The notes: generated by a model not told the origin, from the letters alone. A stretch of DNA of 64,000 nt from Rana temporaria (GCF_905171775.1 NC_053491.1:107890682-107954681); one strand, 5' to 3'. Numbered from the stretch's first letter, positions 22,690-34,502 are shown. Program-made: numbers and translations.

Positions 22690-23157
22690 ATGGGCTGGGG
22701 GGTACCCATGCTGTTTTTCTCAATGATTTTCATTCATATTGCCGGAACCCGACATTACATTAAAGCCGCAAGCAGTTTTAAATTACTTTAGAAATTAAAT
22801 TTTGTGCAGGGACTGTTCTAAAAATGCGAAACACATGCCACTTCACAGGCATACTATAGACACCCCCAGGTACAATATTTAAAGGAATATTTCACTTTTA
22901 TTTTTTCACTTTAAGCATCATTAAAATCGCTGCTCCCAAAAAAAACTTTTTTTGCATTGATACATGTCCCCTGGTGCAGGACCTGGGTCCCCAAACCCTT
23001 TTTAGGACAATAACTTGCTTATTAGCCTTTAAAATTCTCACTTTTGATTTCTCACTTTCGAGTCCCATAGACTTCAACAGTGTTCGAAAGTTTGTGCGAA
23101 CTTTCGATCCGTTTGCATGTTCTGGATGCGAATTGGGGGGTGTTCGGCTTATGCCCA
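22690..23157 (-). repeat. right long TIR of the hAT element
   Basis: Inverse of 16794-17500, ending GGTGTTCGGCTTATGCCC. More diverged than a recent insertion would be (several indels per 100 bp). Confidence 0.75.
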
Positions 23158-23437
23158 CTCACAGTATATTTCAGAACTATACTATAGTAGATCTTTTTGA
23201 CCAGGGCAAAAAAAAAATTTGACTGTTCTCCCTCTCCAGTCTGAGCACTAAAAGTGTGATCTCAATAATTGGTCCAGTAGCTATAGTTTACAGTCTCCCT
23301 GGAATTAGCAATAGAATTACCAGACAGTGGTTCAATCCAAATGACATCTTGCAGATTGTAGGAATATTAAATCCAAAATGTCTGCAGATCATAACAGATG
23401 AACTACAGACATGTAAAAAATAAATAAAAAGCATACT

Positions 23438-24115
23438 GGGCCAGATTCATCAAGAGATACGACGGTCGGATCTATGCGACTGATTCATTGATTCATAAGA
23501 ATCAGTTCCGCATAGATCTCCCTTAGATCCGACTGGTGTAAGTGACTTACACCGTCGGATCTTAGGCTGCAATCTCCCGCCGGCCGCTAGGTGTCGCCTC
23601 GGTCTTTTACGCGTCGGATATGCAAATGAGGAGAACCGCCGATTCAGAAACGACCGCCCGCCCGTCGCTTTTTTTTACGTCGTTTGCGTTCGGCTTTTTC
23701 CGGCGGATAGTTACCCCTGCTATATGAGGGGTAGCTAATGTTAAGTATGGCCATCGTTCCCGCCCGGGGTTTCAAATTTATACATCGTTTGCGCAAGTCG
23801 GTCTGGAATACGGATGGCCGCAATTTACGTTGCCGCCGAAAACAATGACGTTTTAGCAACGTCATTTGGAGCATGGGCACTGGGAAATTTCGCCGGCGGC
23901 GCATGCGCAGTTAAATCGACGCGGGAACGCGCCTGATTTAAATTGTACACTCCCCCTAGCCGCGAAATTTGAATTCCGCCGGGGGAGTTACGATCCGCCG
24001 GTGCAAGTTTCGAGGTAAGTGCTTTGTGAATACTGCAATAGCCTCGCAAAATTGCACCGGCGGATCGTAAATCACATAGATTACGCGGATCCGCAAATCT
24101 ATGTGAATCTAGCCC
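23438..24115. mobile_element. GGGCC...GCCC TIR element, copy 3
   Basis: Starts GGGCCAGATTCATCAAGAG and ends ATGTGAATCTAGCCC. Interior order as in the copy at 59601-60304: ATAGATCTCCCTTAGATCCGAC, CGGCCGCTAGG, ATATGCAAATGAG, TTACCCCTGCTATATGAGG, GGAGCATGGGCACTGG and CGCCGGGGGAGTTACGATCC. No matching 3-bp duplication (ACT / AGT). Non-coding. Confidence 0.8.
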
Positions 24116-25620
24116 AGTGTGTCTATCTCCAGCAGAATTAAGTACATACAGTAATAGTGAATACTGACTAAAGTAGTGGGACTAACTACAAAAAAACAGG
24201 GGGTTTAATGCAAAACATATGTATAGTTTGATTTGCATTTTTTTTTACATAACATTCAAAATTAAAATACAACAGCGATATCTATATATCTATAGAAAAA
24301 AAAGCGCCTATGGCATGCACTGAATATGCACCCCTGCCTGAACATCTGGCACCAATATTTTAGAAAATTTTAACACAATATCAACTCATTTTTTTTTAAA
24401 TCAAACTCATTAATCTTTTAATTAGCAAATCATGGCACTACATGATTAAATCACACTAGACCTTCCTCGCTTTCACTGATGCAAATTAGTCTATTTTTTT
24501 ATTTTTTTAGTCTCTACACTCAGCAGAGCAAGATCTCAGTGTCTGTCTTGACCCGTGAAGGCTCCCACTCCAACCTTCAGCCGGTTGCTTAGCATTGGCA
24601 ATGCTCACATTTAGTGTCTGTGAGCATCACAGAATCGCTCACCTGTGTGTCTGCAGTCTCTGTGAGTCAGCAAACTTTAGCGGACACATGGAGCTGTCCA
24701 GAGAATGTTTTCACCATCTGTTCCTATTTCTGTGTGGTGCAGCAACTCTCTTCAAGTGACGCCCAGGGCACGTGCCATATGTGCCCTACTCTGGATATGC
24801 CACTGGAAGATAGGTAAGCACGTAATTAGTGTTAATTAAAGATAAACCATTCAAATTCTAGAAGTCTTCATCCTCTCTGTCACTTTTATATGGAGAAAAA
24901 ATTAAAGAAAAATACACATACACATACTTAGGATTTTAGCCAAGCTTTTTCTATTTTGTAATGTAAGTTCTCCCGTGTAATCCTTTTGTTAAACTAATGA
25001 TGGATCATACGTTTGTTGGATTCTTCAGTCATCTGTGAAATAATGGTCAGTTCTTTCATAGAGTGCAGACATCTTAAACATAAAATACAACAGCTATTAA
25101 TGGCTCTTCAGGTACAGTAGATTTATTTCAATCACTATCCCTATTTCATGATGCTTATCTGGCTACATTTTTGCAAACCTCCTGGGTGTCTGCCATTTGG
25201 ACCACAGCTTTTTCCTTTTAAGTCATAATACCTTGATCACAAGAGTCTTGCAGAACATGGTATCTTTGGAGACAATATAATTGGTTTATATCAAATTGAA
25301 GTACTGAGGGATTGTGAAATTGTAATTTTGGTTAGGGAAAACAATTTGTATTTATAAGTTAACCCTTATCATGAAATAGCAATAAGAGATCATTTAAGTG
25401 TTGGCAGCTTTGTGAAATCAATAGACAAAAATACAGCATTTTATACTTAATTAGTCTGCTGGGGGGAAAAAAGCATTTTAATCATTAGTGTGAAAAACAT
25501 ATCAAAGCATTAGAGAGTGCATTATAAAATGTGTGAATTAAGGATTATTTGCAAATATTATATTTAAGTCAGCACCTGTAAATGAACCTGTAGTCAGCAA
25601 ACAGTTATGGGTATTTGGGT
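24116..25620. other. spacer, nothing recognised
   Basis: AT-rich, with no recognised element ends. A 67-codon frame at 24614-24817 shows no domain and I do not support it as a gene. Confidence 0.5.
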
Positions 25621-25872
25621 AATGATAAAAAGTTGAACCGGATGAGCAAAGGGTGAGGGCTGCTAGTACCGTCCAACCCATAAATGGTCACCAAGAATGG
25701 AAATGTTAGTTTGGACTTTTCTAGGCACTGATAACACAACAAGAAAAATAGAATAAAAAAATATTTATTAATATAAAAAACGATACAAAATTAAAAGCAT
25801 TTGAGCCAAACCCCACAATAGAGAACAGCATTGTTGATAACGGAGGACCGCCACGTGTCTGTTGTAGTGGAG

Positions 25873-25906
25873 AAGGCCAAAACCTCCCGCTACTTCAGGA
25901 GGGTAT
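25873..25906 (-). ncRNA. hammerhead-like motif, left arm (damaged)
   Basis: On the minus strand CCTCCTGAAGTAGCGGGAGG followed by TTTTGG. Compared with the right arm the second half of stem II and the GAAA position are deleted, so only the CUGA-type half remains. Confidence 0.3.
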
Positions 25907-26101
25907 GTATGATATACAATACAGTATACATGAACTAGCAAAAATGTAAACATAATAAATATAAAAATACAACATTTTAACATCATGAATGCAGTCAATT
26001 GTCAAAAATGTATTTGACAATTGACTGCATTCATGTATCTCTATATTTATTATATTTACATTTTTGCTAGTTCATGTGTACTGTATTGTATATCATACAG
26101 A

Positions 26102-26150
26102 CCCTCCTGAAGAAGCGGTACTAACCGCAAAACTGGTATAAGTTTTGGCC
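26102..26150 (+). ncRNA. hammerhead-like motif, right arm
   Basis: CTGAAGA is intact, then one extra A, a perfect stem II GCGGT/ACCGC closed by ACTA, then AAAAC (GAAAC expected), then TGGTATAA and GTT. The loss of G12 is expected to inactivate it. Stem I is not convincing. Confidence 0.45.
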
Positions 26151-26588
26151 TTCTCCACTACAACAGACAGGTGACGGTCCTCCTCAACAATGCTCTTCTC
26201 TATTGTGGGGTTTGGCTCAAATGCTTTTAATTTTGTATAGTTTTTTATGTTTAATAAATATATTTTTATTCTATTGTTCTTGTTGTGTTATCAGTGCCTA
26301 GAAAAGTCCAAATGAACATTTCCATTCTCGGTGACCATTTATAGGTTAGACGGCACTAGCAGCCCTCACCCTTTGCTCATCCGGTTCAGCTCTTTATCAT
26401 TTATCATGGATGATGGCACTTGTTTACCTTAAGTTTGATTAGTTTTAAATGTTGTTATTTGGGTAATGCGACTATTGTGTTTTGTGTTGGTGTAAAAATA
26501 AGGGAAGATACGTTTGCATTTATAATAAAGAATAACAAAAGGCAAAACTGTTTTTTTTTTTTGGATGGAGTGGAGAGGGGTTAGAAGC

Positions 26589-27220
<632 letters not shown>

Positions 27221-27571
27221 ATGATTAAAAGGCTTGTCATGTTTTATTGCTGTCTGGGCCTCTGTTAACCACTTCAGTCGTGGAAGATTTTACTCCCTTC
27301 ATGACCAGGCAATTTTTTTGCGATACGGCACTGTGTTATTTTAACTGACTATTGCACGGTTATGCGACTCTGTACCCAAATACATTTGATGTCCTTTTTT
27401 TTAATCACAAATACAGCTTTCTTTTGGTGGTATTTGATCACATTTGTGTTTTTTATTTTTTGCGCTATAAACAAAAAAAGTGAACGTTTTGAAAAAAAGT
27501 TATATATTTTTTACTTTCTGCTATAAAACATATCCAATTGTTTTTTTAAAAACATCTAATTTCTACAATTA

Positions 27572-27787
27572 AGGCCTGATTCACACATACGTAGGTTGCA
27601 GTTTGCATATTACAGGTGCATTTTGTGTTTTTCAATACACATTTTGGATCCATTGAAGCCTATGGAACCAAAAACCAGAAAAAAGTCCCTGGCCCTTTTC
27701 ATAGGAAACCATGTTAAATGTACTGTAATGTGTTTCTACAATACTGAAAATGCACTAAAAAATGCATAGGTGTGAACCAATCTTTAA
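27572..27787. mobile_element. GGCCTGATTCACAC MITE inside the TTAA element
   Basis: GGCCTGATTCACACATACG and GCATAGGTGTGAACCAATC are inverted. The host order (TTTAGGCCAATAAGTATTCT) resumes on the far side, so it is an insertion of about 215 bp. Confidence 0.65.
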
Positions 27788-28648
27788 GCCAATAAGTATT
27801 CTGCTACATTTTTTGGTAAAAAAAAAAAATCCCAATAAGCATATATTGATTGGTTTGCGCTAAAGTTATTATATCTACAAACTATGGGATATTTTTATGG
27901 GATATTTCTTTATATTTTCACTTGTAATGGCAGCGATCAGCGATTTTTAGCGGGGCTGTGTCATTGCGGCAGACAAATCGGACACTTAACTGACACTTTT
28001 AACACTTTTTTGGGAACCAGTGACATTATTACAGTGATCAGTGCTAAAAATATGCACTGTTACTGTACTAATGACACTGGCAGGGAAGGGGTTATCACCA
28101 GGGGCGAGCAAAGAGTTAAGTGTTTTCCTAGGAGGTGCTTTCAAACTGTGTGGATCGCCGTTATCGGTGGCGGGAGAGGGCCCTCCCGCCGCTCTCCCGC
28201 GCCCTCCGCCGCTTACCGGAGCCGTCGGTAGCGGCGGAGGCGATCGGGTGCTGTCGGCTGGTGAGCGGGGACGAGACTGAAGGAAAAATCTCCTTCGCCC
28301 GTCCCCATAGCTCGGCTGGGCGGAAGTGACGTCAAAACGTCAGTCCCGCCCAGCCTCTTAAAGAGACAAATTTTTTTTTGGTCATTTGAAAAAATGACAT
28401 TTTTTTTTTTTTTTTTTTTTTTTGCATTTAAGCCCAAATATGAGATCTGAGGTCTTTTTGACCCCAGATCTCATATTTAAGAGGACCTGTCATTCTTTTT
28501 TCTATTACAAGGGATGTTTACATTCCTTGTAATAGGAATAAAAGTGATCAAATTATTATTATTATTTTTTTTTCAGTGTAAAAAATAATAAAATAAATAA
28601 AAATAAATAAGAAAACAAAAAAAAAAAATTTTTAAAGCGCCCCGTCCC

Positions 28649-28706
28649 GACGAGCGAACGCATACGCGAGTAGCGCCCGAAGCGAACGCATACGCGAGTA
28701 GCGCCC
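28649..28706 (+). repeat. 28-bp direct repeat, two copies
   Basis: GCGAACGCATACGCGAG plus TAGCGCCCG occurs twice in tandem. GC-rich island in AT-rich surroundings. Confidence 0.8.
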
Positions 28707-29042
28707 GCATATGAAAACGGTGTAGCTCAAAAAATGCAATCTCTAGAATTTTTTAAACATCGCCTATCGAGATTTTTAAGGGTAAAAGTTTGACGCCATG
28801 CCACGAGCGGGCGCAATTTTTAAGCGTGACATGTTGGGCATCATTTTACTCGGCGTAACATTATCTTTCACAATATATAAAAAAATTGGGCCAAATTTAT
28901 TGTTGTCTTATTTTTTAATTAAAAAAAGTGAATTTTTTCCAAAAAAATGTTTGGGGGTTTTAAGTAATTTTCTAGCAGAAAAAACTGTTTTAGTCTTGCA
29001 AACACCGAATCTGAAAAACACCTAAGGTCTGGAAGTGGTTAA

Positions 29043-29605
29043 TCTTTGTCTAAATTCTTGTCTTTTGCGGCCATACTCATACCCCAAACTTGAATTAAAG
29101 ACAGAAAGAAACTTTTTGAGAGACCCCCTCAACCCATTTTTTTTTTTATGGACAAAAATAAAAGTTTGATTTGTTAATTCTTTACATTCCATCATAGTTG
29201 TGCAAATCGTATCAAAATCATATTTTTTTTAAATAAAAATGCTATGATATCATTATAGGTGCACACCATTACAACATAAAGTCAACCAATGAATAGTGCA
29301 GTGCTCCATTTCGCTCCATAAACCCCAAACCCAATCCTTCTTGTTTATATAAATACTGTTCAATAATCAAACTCCACCAAACAGTTCCCGTGTCAACAAC
29401 AGCCTGCAAATTGAACACCAGCACTCCTATGCTCCGATCCAATCCCACCAAAATAACCTTTTTATATTTGTGAACAAAATCAAACCAATTATATACTTCC
29501 ACATATACGAATATAATCATATTAATGCAACAAAACATGCCGATGTGTAATAAGCCATAATATATATTAGTGCTTCAAACTGTCTCATGTGAAATCTTGA
29601 ATATT
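29043..29605. other. spacer, possible Penelope-type tail
   Basis: AT-rich. The part from about 29250 may belong with 29916-30340 to a repeat interrupted by the hAT MITE, but no diagnostic motif is visible here. Confidence 0.3.
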
Positions 29606-29613
29606 GACACCAC

Positions 29614-29907
29614 CAGGGGCGGACTGACCATTGAGTCACTCGGGCACTGCCCGAGGGCCCCATGCCACTAGGGGGCCCCATCAGGGTTGCCAGGCTCAGT
29701 AAAACCAGGGACAGTATGTACAAATCTGTGTTTTTTTTAGATCTGTCCCTGATATGTCCGAAACTGACATGCTTTTAATGTGAATATCCCAAGATTTTAG
29801 CTGCCCTGCCTCTGCACTGCCTCCTGGCGTGGTGGCCATCTGTAAGCCAGAGGGGCCCCATAATCTTCTATTGCCCGGGGGCCCCATGAGTTGTCAGTCC
29901 GCCCCTG
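29614..29907. mobile_element. hAT MITE with exact 8-bp TSD
   Basis: CAGGGGCGGACTGACC to GTCAGTCCGCCCCTG, flanked by GACACCAC at 29606-29613 and 29908-29915. An 8-bp duplication plus CAGGGGC termini are diagnostic of hAT. Interior contains GCACTGCCCGAGGGCC and a CCAGGGACAG...CTGTCCCTG hairpin. 294 bp, non-coding. Confidence 0.92.
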
Positions 29908-29915
29908 GACACCAC

Positions 29916-30526
29916 CACAATGTAGCAATGGTGAAATCTACCACCTTCATTGCCCTTCTTTGGTGTGCATTCACCTCTATTGATGGACCCCTGTTTTCAG
30001 GTGGTCAAAGCAGCATATATGCCCCCAAGGGGTTAGACATCCAACTCCTACTCTCCTTTAAATTATCGCTCCAACTCAAGAGAAACACAAAGGAATCATA
30101 ACACTTACCATTTAAAAAACGATTGATTGAAATTCAAAAGAATTGGTCACATTAAACAGTTGTGTAGAACCACACAACATGAGACATAGATAAAACCATG
30201 AATTTCCCTCATCATATATAAGGAAACATGCAACGACTCCTGTACTAAGTTACGCAAAGAGTGATGATGTCAGTGTCCACAAACTCTGCCTTATGTGTTA
30301 CCTCCACCTAGACTTCATCAGAGGCTAATTGTTGGATGTGGGGACAGTTTGAAGATAAAGATAAAACTGTATTGAGTAAATCAGTAATGCATATGTAAAA
30401 AAAATAATATTATTGTGTGTTTTTTGCACAACAGCTAACATTTCAGGTACTCAAATCCATACATATACAAATCCATACAAATTTCAAATTTTTTTTTTTA
30501 TACTTTATATGTTTCTAATATACAGT
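29916..30526. other. spacer with a weak hammerhead-like half-motif
   Basis: On the minus strand at about 30305-30325 CTCTGATGAAG matches the CUGAUGA core exactly, but neither a stem II nor GAAA follows properly (GTAACAC instead). Otherwise AT-rich, unassigned. Confidence 0.35.
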
Positions 30527-31256
30527 TAGCCGAATTCATAAAGACTTACGCCGACGTATCTACTGATACGCCGCGTAAGTCCACGGATGCGCCGTCGTAT
30601 CTATGCGCTTGATTCTGCAAAGGAGATACGCCTGAATTTCGGCTCCATCCGACCGACGTAAGTCTCCTACACCGTCGTATCTTGGGCGCATATTTACGCA
30701 GGCCGCAAGGGGCGCTTCCATTGATTTACGCGTCGAATATGTAAATGAGCGAAATACACCGATTCACGAACGTACTTACGCCTGTCGCTGTAATCTATGA
30801 CGTTTACGTAAGGCGTACGTCCGGCGTAAAGATAAACCACCAAAAAGGAGGCGCAACCCATGCAAAGGTATGGACGACGGAACAGCCGTCGTATTTTACG
30901 TCGTTTACGCAAGTCGTACGTGAATGGGGCTGAGCGTAGGTTATGTTCACGTCGAACGCATTGAGACGTCGTATCTTAGGGAGTATATGCGTCGTGATTC
31001 TGAGCATGCGCGCGCATGCGCCATTCATTCGGCCCTTCATTTACATGGGGTCATGGTTAATTTAAATGTATCACACCCACTACCTTCCTACTTTGAATTA
31101 GGCGGGCTTACGCCGGCCCATTTACGCTACGCCGCCGTAACTTAGGGAGCAAGTGCTTGTGAATACTGTTCTTGCCTCTCTATGTTACGTTGGCGTAGCG
31201 CATATGAGATGCGCTACGCCCGCTCACAGATACGCCGCTCTACGTGAATCTGGGCC
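30527..31256. mobile_element. GGGCC-type TIR element, copy 4
   Basis: Starts TAGCCGAATTCATAAAG (GG to TA at the tip) and ends ACGTGAATCTGGGCC, with AGT at 30524-30526 and 31257-31259 as a 3-bp target duplication. Contains CATTTACGCTACGCCGCCG / GCGTAGCG inverted parts, and GAGCATGCGCGCGCATGCGC at about 31001. Non-coding. Confidence 0.82.
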
Positions 31257-31509
31257 AGTATGTTTACTCTATTCAGGAAAGCAGTTGCCACCATCCCCAT
31301 TCATATAGTTTGGTTTTAAAAACCCTCTTATGGGATTTTGATGGCAACCAAAAATAATTAATTACTATTTATATAAAAAAACTTTTATTACAAAATCTCT
31401 AAAATAACATAACCTTATTAAAATCATATATGGCCATTATCAGGACATAAATCCATTACACACATCAGTACATATGGGGTTGATGCTTATGCAATATTAC
31501 ATATCTCTA

Positions 31510-31564
31510 AAAGGTTATGGGCGTGTAAAGGCAGGTGTCACAATACTTTTGGTAATATAGTGTA
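31510..31564. mobile_element. orphan Tc1 terminus
   Basis: GCGTGTAAAGGCAGGTGTC and TTTTGGTAATATAGTG followed by TA match, in inverted orientation, the end of the Tc1 element at 63074. Nothing of its interior is on the left. Confidence 0.7.
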
Positions 31565-31825
31565 TGTCAAGGTAATCTAAGATCAGTGTGTGGGTGGGAT
31601 TTTTTTCTTCTTTTTTTTAGCAAAGTTTAGTTCAGTTAAATTCTGAGCACTTCAGGATTTTTTAACAACGGTAGTCAGATTGGTGAAGCATGTTCCCTGA
31701 TTCTACTTCTCAGCATCCCTGGTGGAAGAGCTGACCATAAAACGGGCAATATGAGATATGACAACTCCAGGTATGATCTTCATTGCATGGTTACATTCGC
31801 CCAATTTGGACTAATGTAAATATGC

Positions 31826-32246
31826 ACATTTCATACCTGAGGGACAGCTGGGGGAGCTGACAGTCACTGTAGTAGTCCGTGCTACTGCAGTGATTGTTGC
31901 TATCTTCCTGGTTCTGTGCCAAGCAATTGTCATACTGCAAACCAACTACATGGAGTCACCTGCTCAGCACTGCTACTATTCACATAACGCCTTGTATACA
32001 AGCCTTCCTCTGATTGGATGAGGTGGACTGTAGACGTGGTGATGTCACAATCTCCTTATCCTACAAAAAAATACAATGGTAAATGGTGAAAGTGCCCAGT
32101 GTATGACCCCCTGTGATTAATATGTTTTGGGTAAGCCGCTTGACAAAGGACCCAGAAAATTGCGGCAATCACTGTAGTAGCACCAACTACTACAGACATT
32201 ATCAGTTTCCACAGTGGTCCCTCAGGTGAGAAATATGAACGCTTAC
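31826..32246. mobile_element. candidate MITE, TTTCATACCTGAGGGAC ends
   Basis: ATTTCATACCTGAGGGACAG and GTGGTCCCTCAGGTGAGAAAT are inverted, as are AGTCACTGTAGTAG and AATCACTGTAGTAGC in part. About 420 bp, non-coding, no target duplication seen. Confidence 0.5.
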
Positions 32247-32857
32247 AAGATGGATCAATATAACTATGTGATTAAGATCAAACTTGGAGTTCAGTTTGAA
32301 GCAGAGGAACTTTCAGATTAGTGACAGGGGGTCATTTCACTAAGAGTTAAATATCGGCAAATAAAAAGTGATAAAATAGCTCTTGCATTAAATTAGTTTT
32401 GAAAGTGCAATTCACTAAGAATTGTGCGGTAAATAACTACTACGGTAAAGTTTTGAAAATGGGGTAATTACCACACATTTTCATGCAGTAATTTATTGCA
32501 TTGAGCTTGGGCCGGAAAGCAGGCAACTGAGTCCTTAACAAGAGATGACTCATCGGCCGACAGTAGGTTCCCCGCTGACAGCTGAATGTAAAGAAAACAT
32601 GCCGCAATTAAAAACAATTAAAAAGGCCCTTTGGGTCTGGTATGGATTATAAGGGGAACCCCACACCAAAAAAAAAAAAAAAAAACATGGGCCCCAAATC
32701 TATACCAGACCCTTTTTCGAGCATGCAGCCTGGCAGGTCAGGAAAAAGAGGGAAGGAGCGAGTTCGCCCCCTCCAGAACCGTTCCAGGTCACATGCCCTC
32801 AACATGGGGGGGTGCTTTGGGACAGGGAGGCTCTGTTCCCCCATGCCTAAGCACCTT

Positions 32858-33579
32858 GGGCCATATTCTCTCTAAATATCCGCCTGCTTCGCTTAGGGCA
32901 CTTACACTCCGCTGTCCCAACTTACTGGAGCAGGTGTTGTATTCCCCAATCACTTGCTCCATAAGTTGGGACAGCGGAGTGTAAGTGTCCCGGCGTAGCC
33001 TGGCGGATCTCCAAGGGGGCGGCTTCTATTCAAATGATGCGCGCCCCCGATGCAAAAGAACTTGGCATGCGCCGGGCTGCAAAAAGCCCAGTGCGCATGC
33101 TCCAGTTCTCGGCGGAAAACGTCAATGACGCCGACGTGTACGTCGTTGACGTAAAGTCGTATTCAAGAACGACTTACGTAAACGACGTATCCGACGAAAA
33201 AACACGACGGGGACCCGACGCCATCCGTAACATGGCCTACGCGAGACTTGCGGAAACTTACCCCTCATATAGCAGGGGTAAGTTTCCGCTTACGCAAACG
33301 ACGTTAGCGACGGTTACGCGACGCAAACTCGTTCGTGAATCGGCGTAGAAGGATCATTTGCATATGCAAATGACTCCTTCATGTAAATGCCATCTAGCGG
33401 CGGCCGGCGTCATTGCATTTAAGATCCGCCAGTGTAAGTGACTTACAGATGGCGGATCTTAAGTGTATCTATGCAAAAATGATTCTGAGAATCAGGAGCA
33501 TAGATACACGGGTCAAAAAAGGGAGTTACGATGGAGTATCCTGAGTTACTCCATCGTAACTTTACTCAGAATATGGCCC
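32858..33579. mobile_element. GGGCC...GGCCC TIR element, copy 5, TSD CTT
   Basis: GGGCCATATTCTCTC to CAGAATATGGCCC with CTT at 32855-32857 and 33580-33582. The surrounding repeat continues across it (AAGCAC then TTGTTCCCATGTTG), which supports the duplication. Internal palindromes are CTTACACTCCGCTGTCCCAAC / GTTGGGACAGCGGAGTGTAAG (32901 and 32964) and AAACTTACCCC...GGGGTAAGTTT. Non-coding. Confidence 0.88.
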
Positions 33580-33785
33580 CTTGTTCCCATGTTGATGGGG
33601 ACAAGGATCTCCTCCCCACAACCCTGGGCTTATTGGAATCTGAAAGCCCCTTTTAACAAGGGGGTCCCAGTTCTTGCCCCCCTATGTGAATAAGTAGGGG
33701 TACATTGTAGCCCTACATATTTACCAAAGAAAGTGTCAAAAATAAATAATAACACACGCACAATGTTTCTGACAAATACTGGTAT

Positions 33786-34012
33786 GCTATGAATGAATGA
33801 ATGAATGAATGAATGACTTGTATAGCGCAACTCATGCGAACTGAATCGCCTCTGGGCGCTTTTTCCAGCCAGAGTATGCTTGGCTGGTGCGGTCATTTTA
33901 CCCCGTAGGATCGTGACACGCTTGGGACACACAGTCATACACACAGATATACATATATATACTGGGCCAATTTGGACAAGATCCAATTTACCTACCAGCA
34001 TGTCTTACCTAC
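33786..34012 (+). mobile_element. retroposon (LINE/SINE tail) fragment
   Basis: A run of (ATGA)n precedes ACTTGTATAGCGCAACTCATG and GAACTGAATCGCCTC. Further on is TACTGGGCCAATTTGGACAA and CCAATTTACCTACCAGCATG, wording I associate with a common amphibian/fish LINE or SINE tail. A related 45-bp piece lies in the piggyBac pseudogene at 37660-37712. Confidence 0.5.
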
Positions 34013-34502
34013 CAGCAAAACCCTGGTGATAAATATTGCATGTGTTTTTTGCTCTCTGTTCCATTTGTGAATTGGACTTAAAAGCTTACTTTGGCAATAA
34101 TTACCGGCACATTTTTTATTTTGCAGTAAATACCACATAATCGTTATTTTTTTTATTTTTTTTTTACCACATACAATAATTTATGCAAATTAGTCATGTG
34201 ACCATGTTATCACATGCAGTAAATGTTAGTGAATTGACCCCAGGGTCACTTAAAAGTCAATTGATTGAAATGTTGGTATTAGCATTACTGAAGTATGCTG
34301 GATGCTGATTGTTACCTTAAAATTATTCTCGAAGGAATGCAATTGAAATAATCTAACAATAAAAAGTAAAAAAAAAAAAAAATTGATTTATTCCTCACAA
34401 CAAATATAATAAATACTTTGGATGGCATTTAAGAAAATGTTAAATGACATTAAACAGGCTTGCATAAGCATGACGCAGGTTTGCATAATGTCGTTCAGAA
34501 TA

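Larger units (their letters stand above)
16794..23157 (-). mobile_element. 6.4-kb hAT element with long TIRs and internal arrays
   Basis: TAGGGATGAGCTGAACACC at the left is inverted at the right (GGGTGTTCGGCTTATGCCCA, one end base uncertain). TAGGGATGA is the typical terminus of Ac-like hAT elements. Symmetry runs inward for about 700 bp (for example CACTTCACAGGCATACTATAG at 22840 and its inverse at 17341). Next inward on both sides come 141/146-bp tandem repeats in opposite orientation, then on the minus strand a decayed BED-finger transposase, and a 46-bp minisatellite on its upstream side. The transposase lacks its central catalytic region, so the copy is non-autonomous. No clean 8-bp target duplication is visible (ACTATTAG left, CTCACAGT right), perhaps from decay or a misjudged right edge. 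Confidence 0.8.
25621..26401. mobile_element. 780-bp palindrome of two head-to-head Penelope-type tails
   Basis: Arms 25621-26005 and 26014-26401 are inverted copies of each other around the centre AATTGTC-AAAAATGT-ATTTGAC-AATT. Reading outward, each arm runs through CATTTTTGCTAGTTCATG, a CCTGAAG...hairpin motif of hammerhead type, GGCCTTCTCCACTACAACAG, an AATAAA-rich region and ends with CTCATCCGGTTCA. Each arm therefore has the order of a Penelope 3' tail, with the 5'-truncated ends fused. Outer bases continue the symmetry (ATGATAAA / TTTATCAT). Arms differ by several substitutions and a ~14-bp indel in the hairpin. Confidence 0.75.
27265..29042. mobile_element. long TTAACCACTT-family element (1.78 kb)
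   Basis: TTAACCACTTCAGTCGTGG to GGTCTGGAAGTGGTTAA, with TTAA at both ends. The first 850 bp follow the family in reverse (TTTGGTGGTATTTGATCAC, TTTTTGCGCTATAAACA, GATCAGCGATTTTTAGCGG). The rest is not in the shorter copies: a GC-rich block at 28160-28360, a perfect hairpin ATATGAGATCTGAGGTC / GACCCCAGATCTCATAT (28438-28478), a second hairpin ATTACAAGG...CCTTGTAAT (28503-28534) and a GTAGCTCAAAAAATGCAAT block. Non-coding. It may represent a longer subfamily. Confidence 0.8.
32327..34241. mobile_element. composite TIR element, GGGGTCATTTCACTAA ends
   Basis: GGGGTCATTTCACTAAGAG at 32329 is inverted at 34222-34241 (TTAGTGAATTGACCCC). Inner matches AATAACTAC / GTAATTATT and ACCACACATTTTC / ACATGCAGTAAA are loose. 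The 1.9 kb between holds a frog repeat (GGTCTGGTATGGATT...CCCACAACCCTGGGC, 32630-33720), a GGGCC element at 32858-33579 and a retroposon fragment at 33786-34012. Possibly a solo MITE inflated by insertions. Confidence 0.55.

Noticed and set aside
16794..23157. Clean 8-bp target duplication for the large hAT element
   Set aside because: ACTATTAG and CTCACAGT do not match for any right edge within a few bases of 23157; reported as absent.
24614..24817. Small Cys-rich secreted-like protein frame of 67 codons
   Set aside because: No signal peptide, no recognised cysteine pattern, no neighbouring exon signals; chance frame is more likely.
30300..30340. Full hammerhead on the minus strand with exact CTGATGA
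   Set aside because: No stem II and no GAAA follow at the right distance, so only half of the signature is present.
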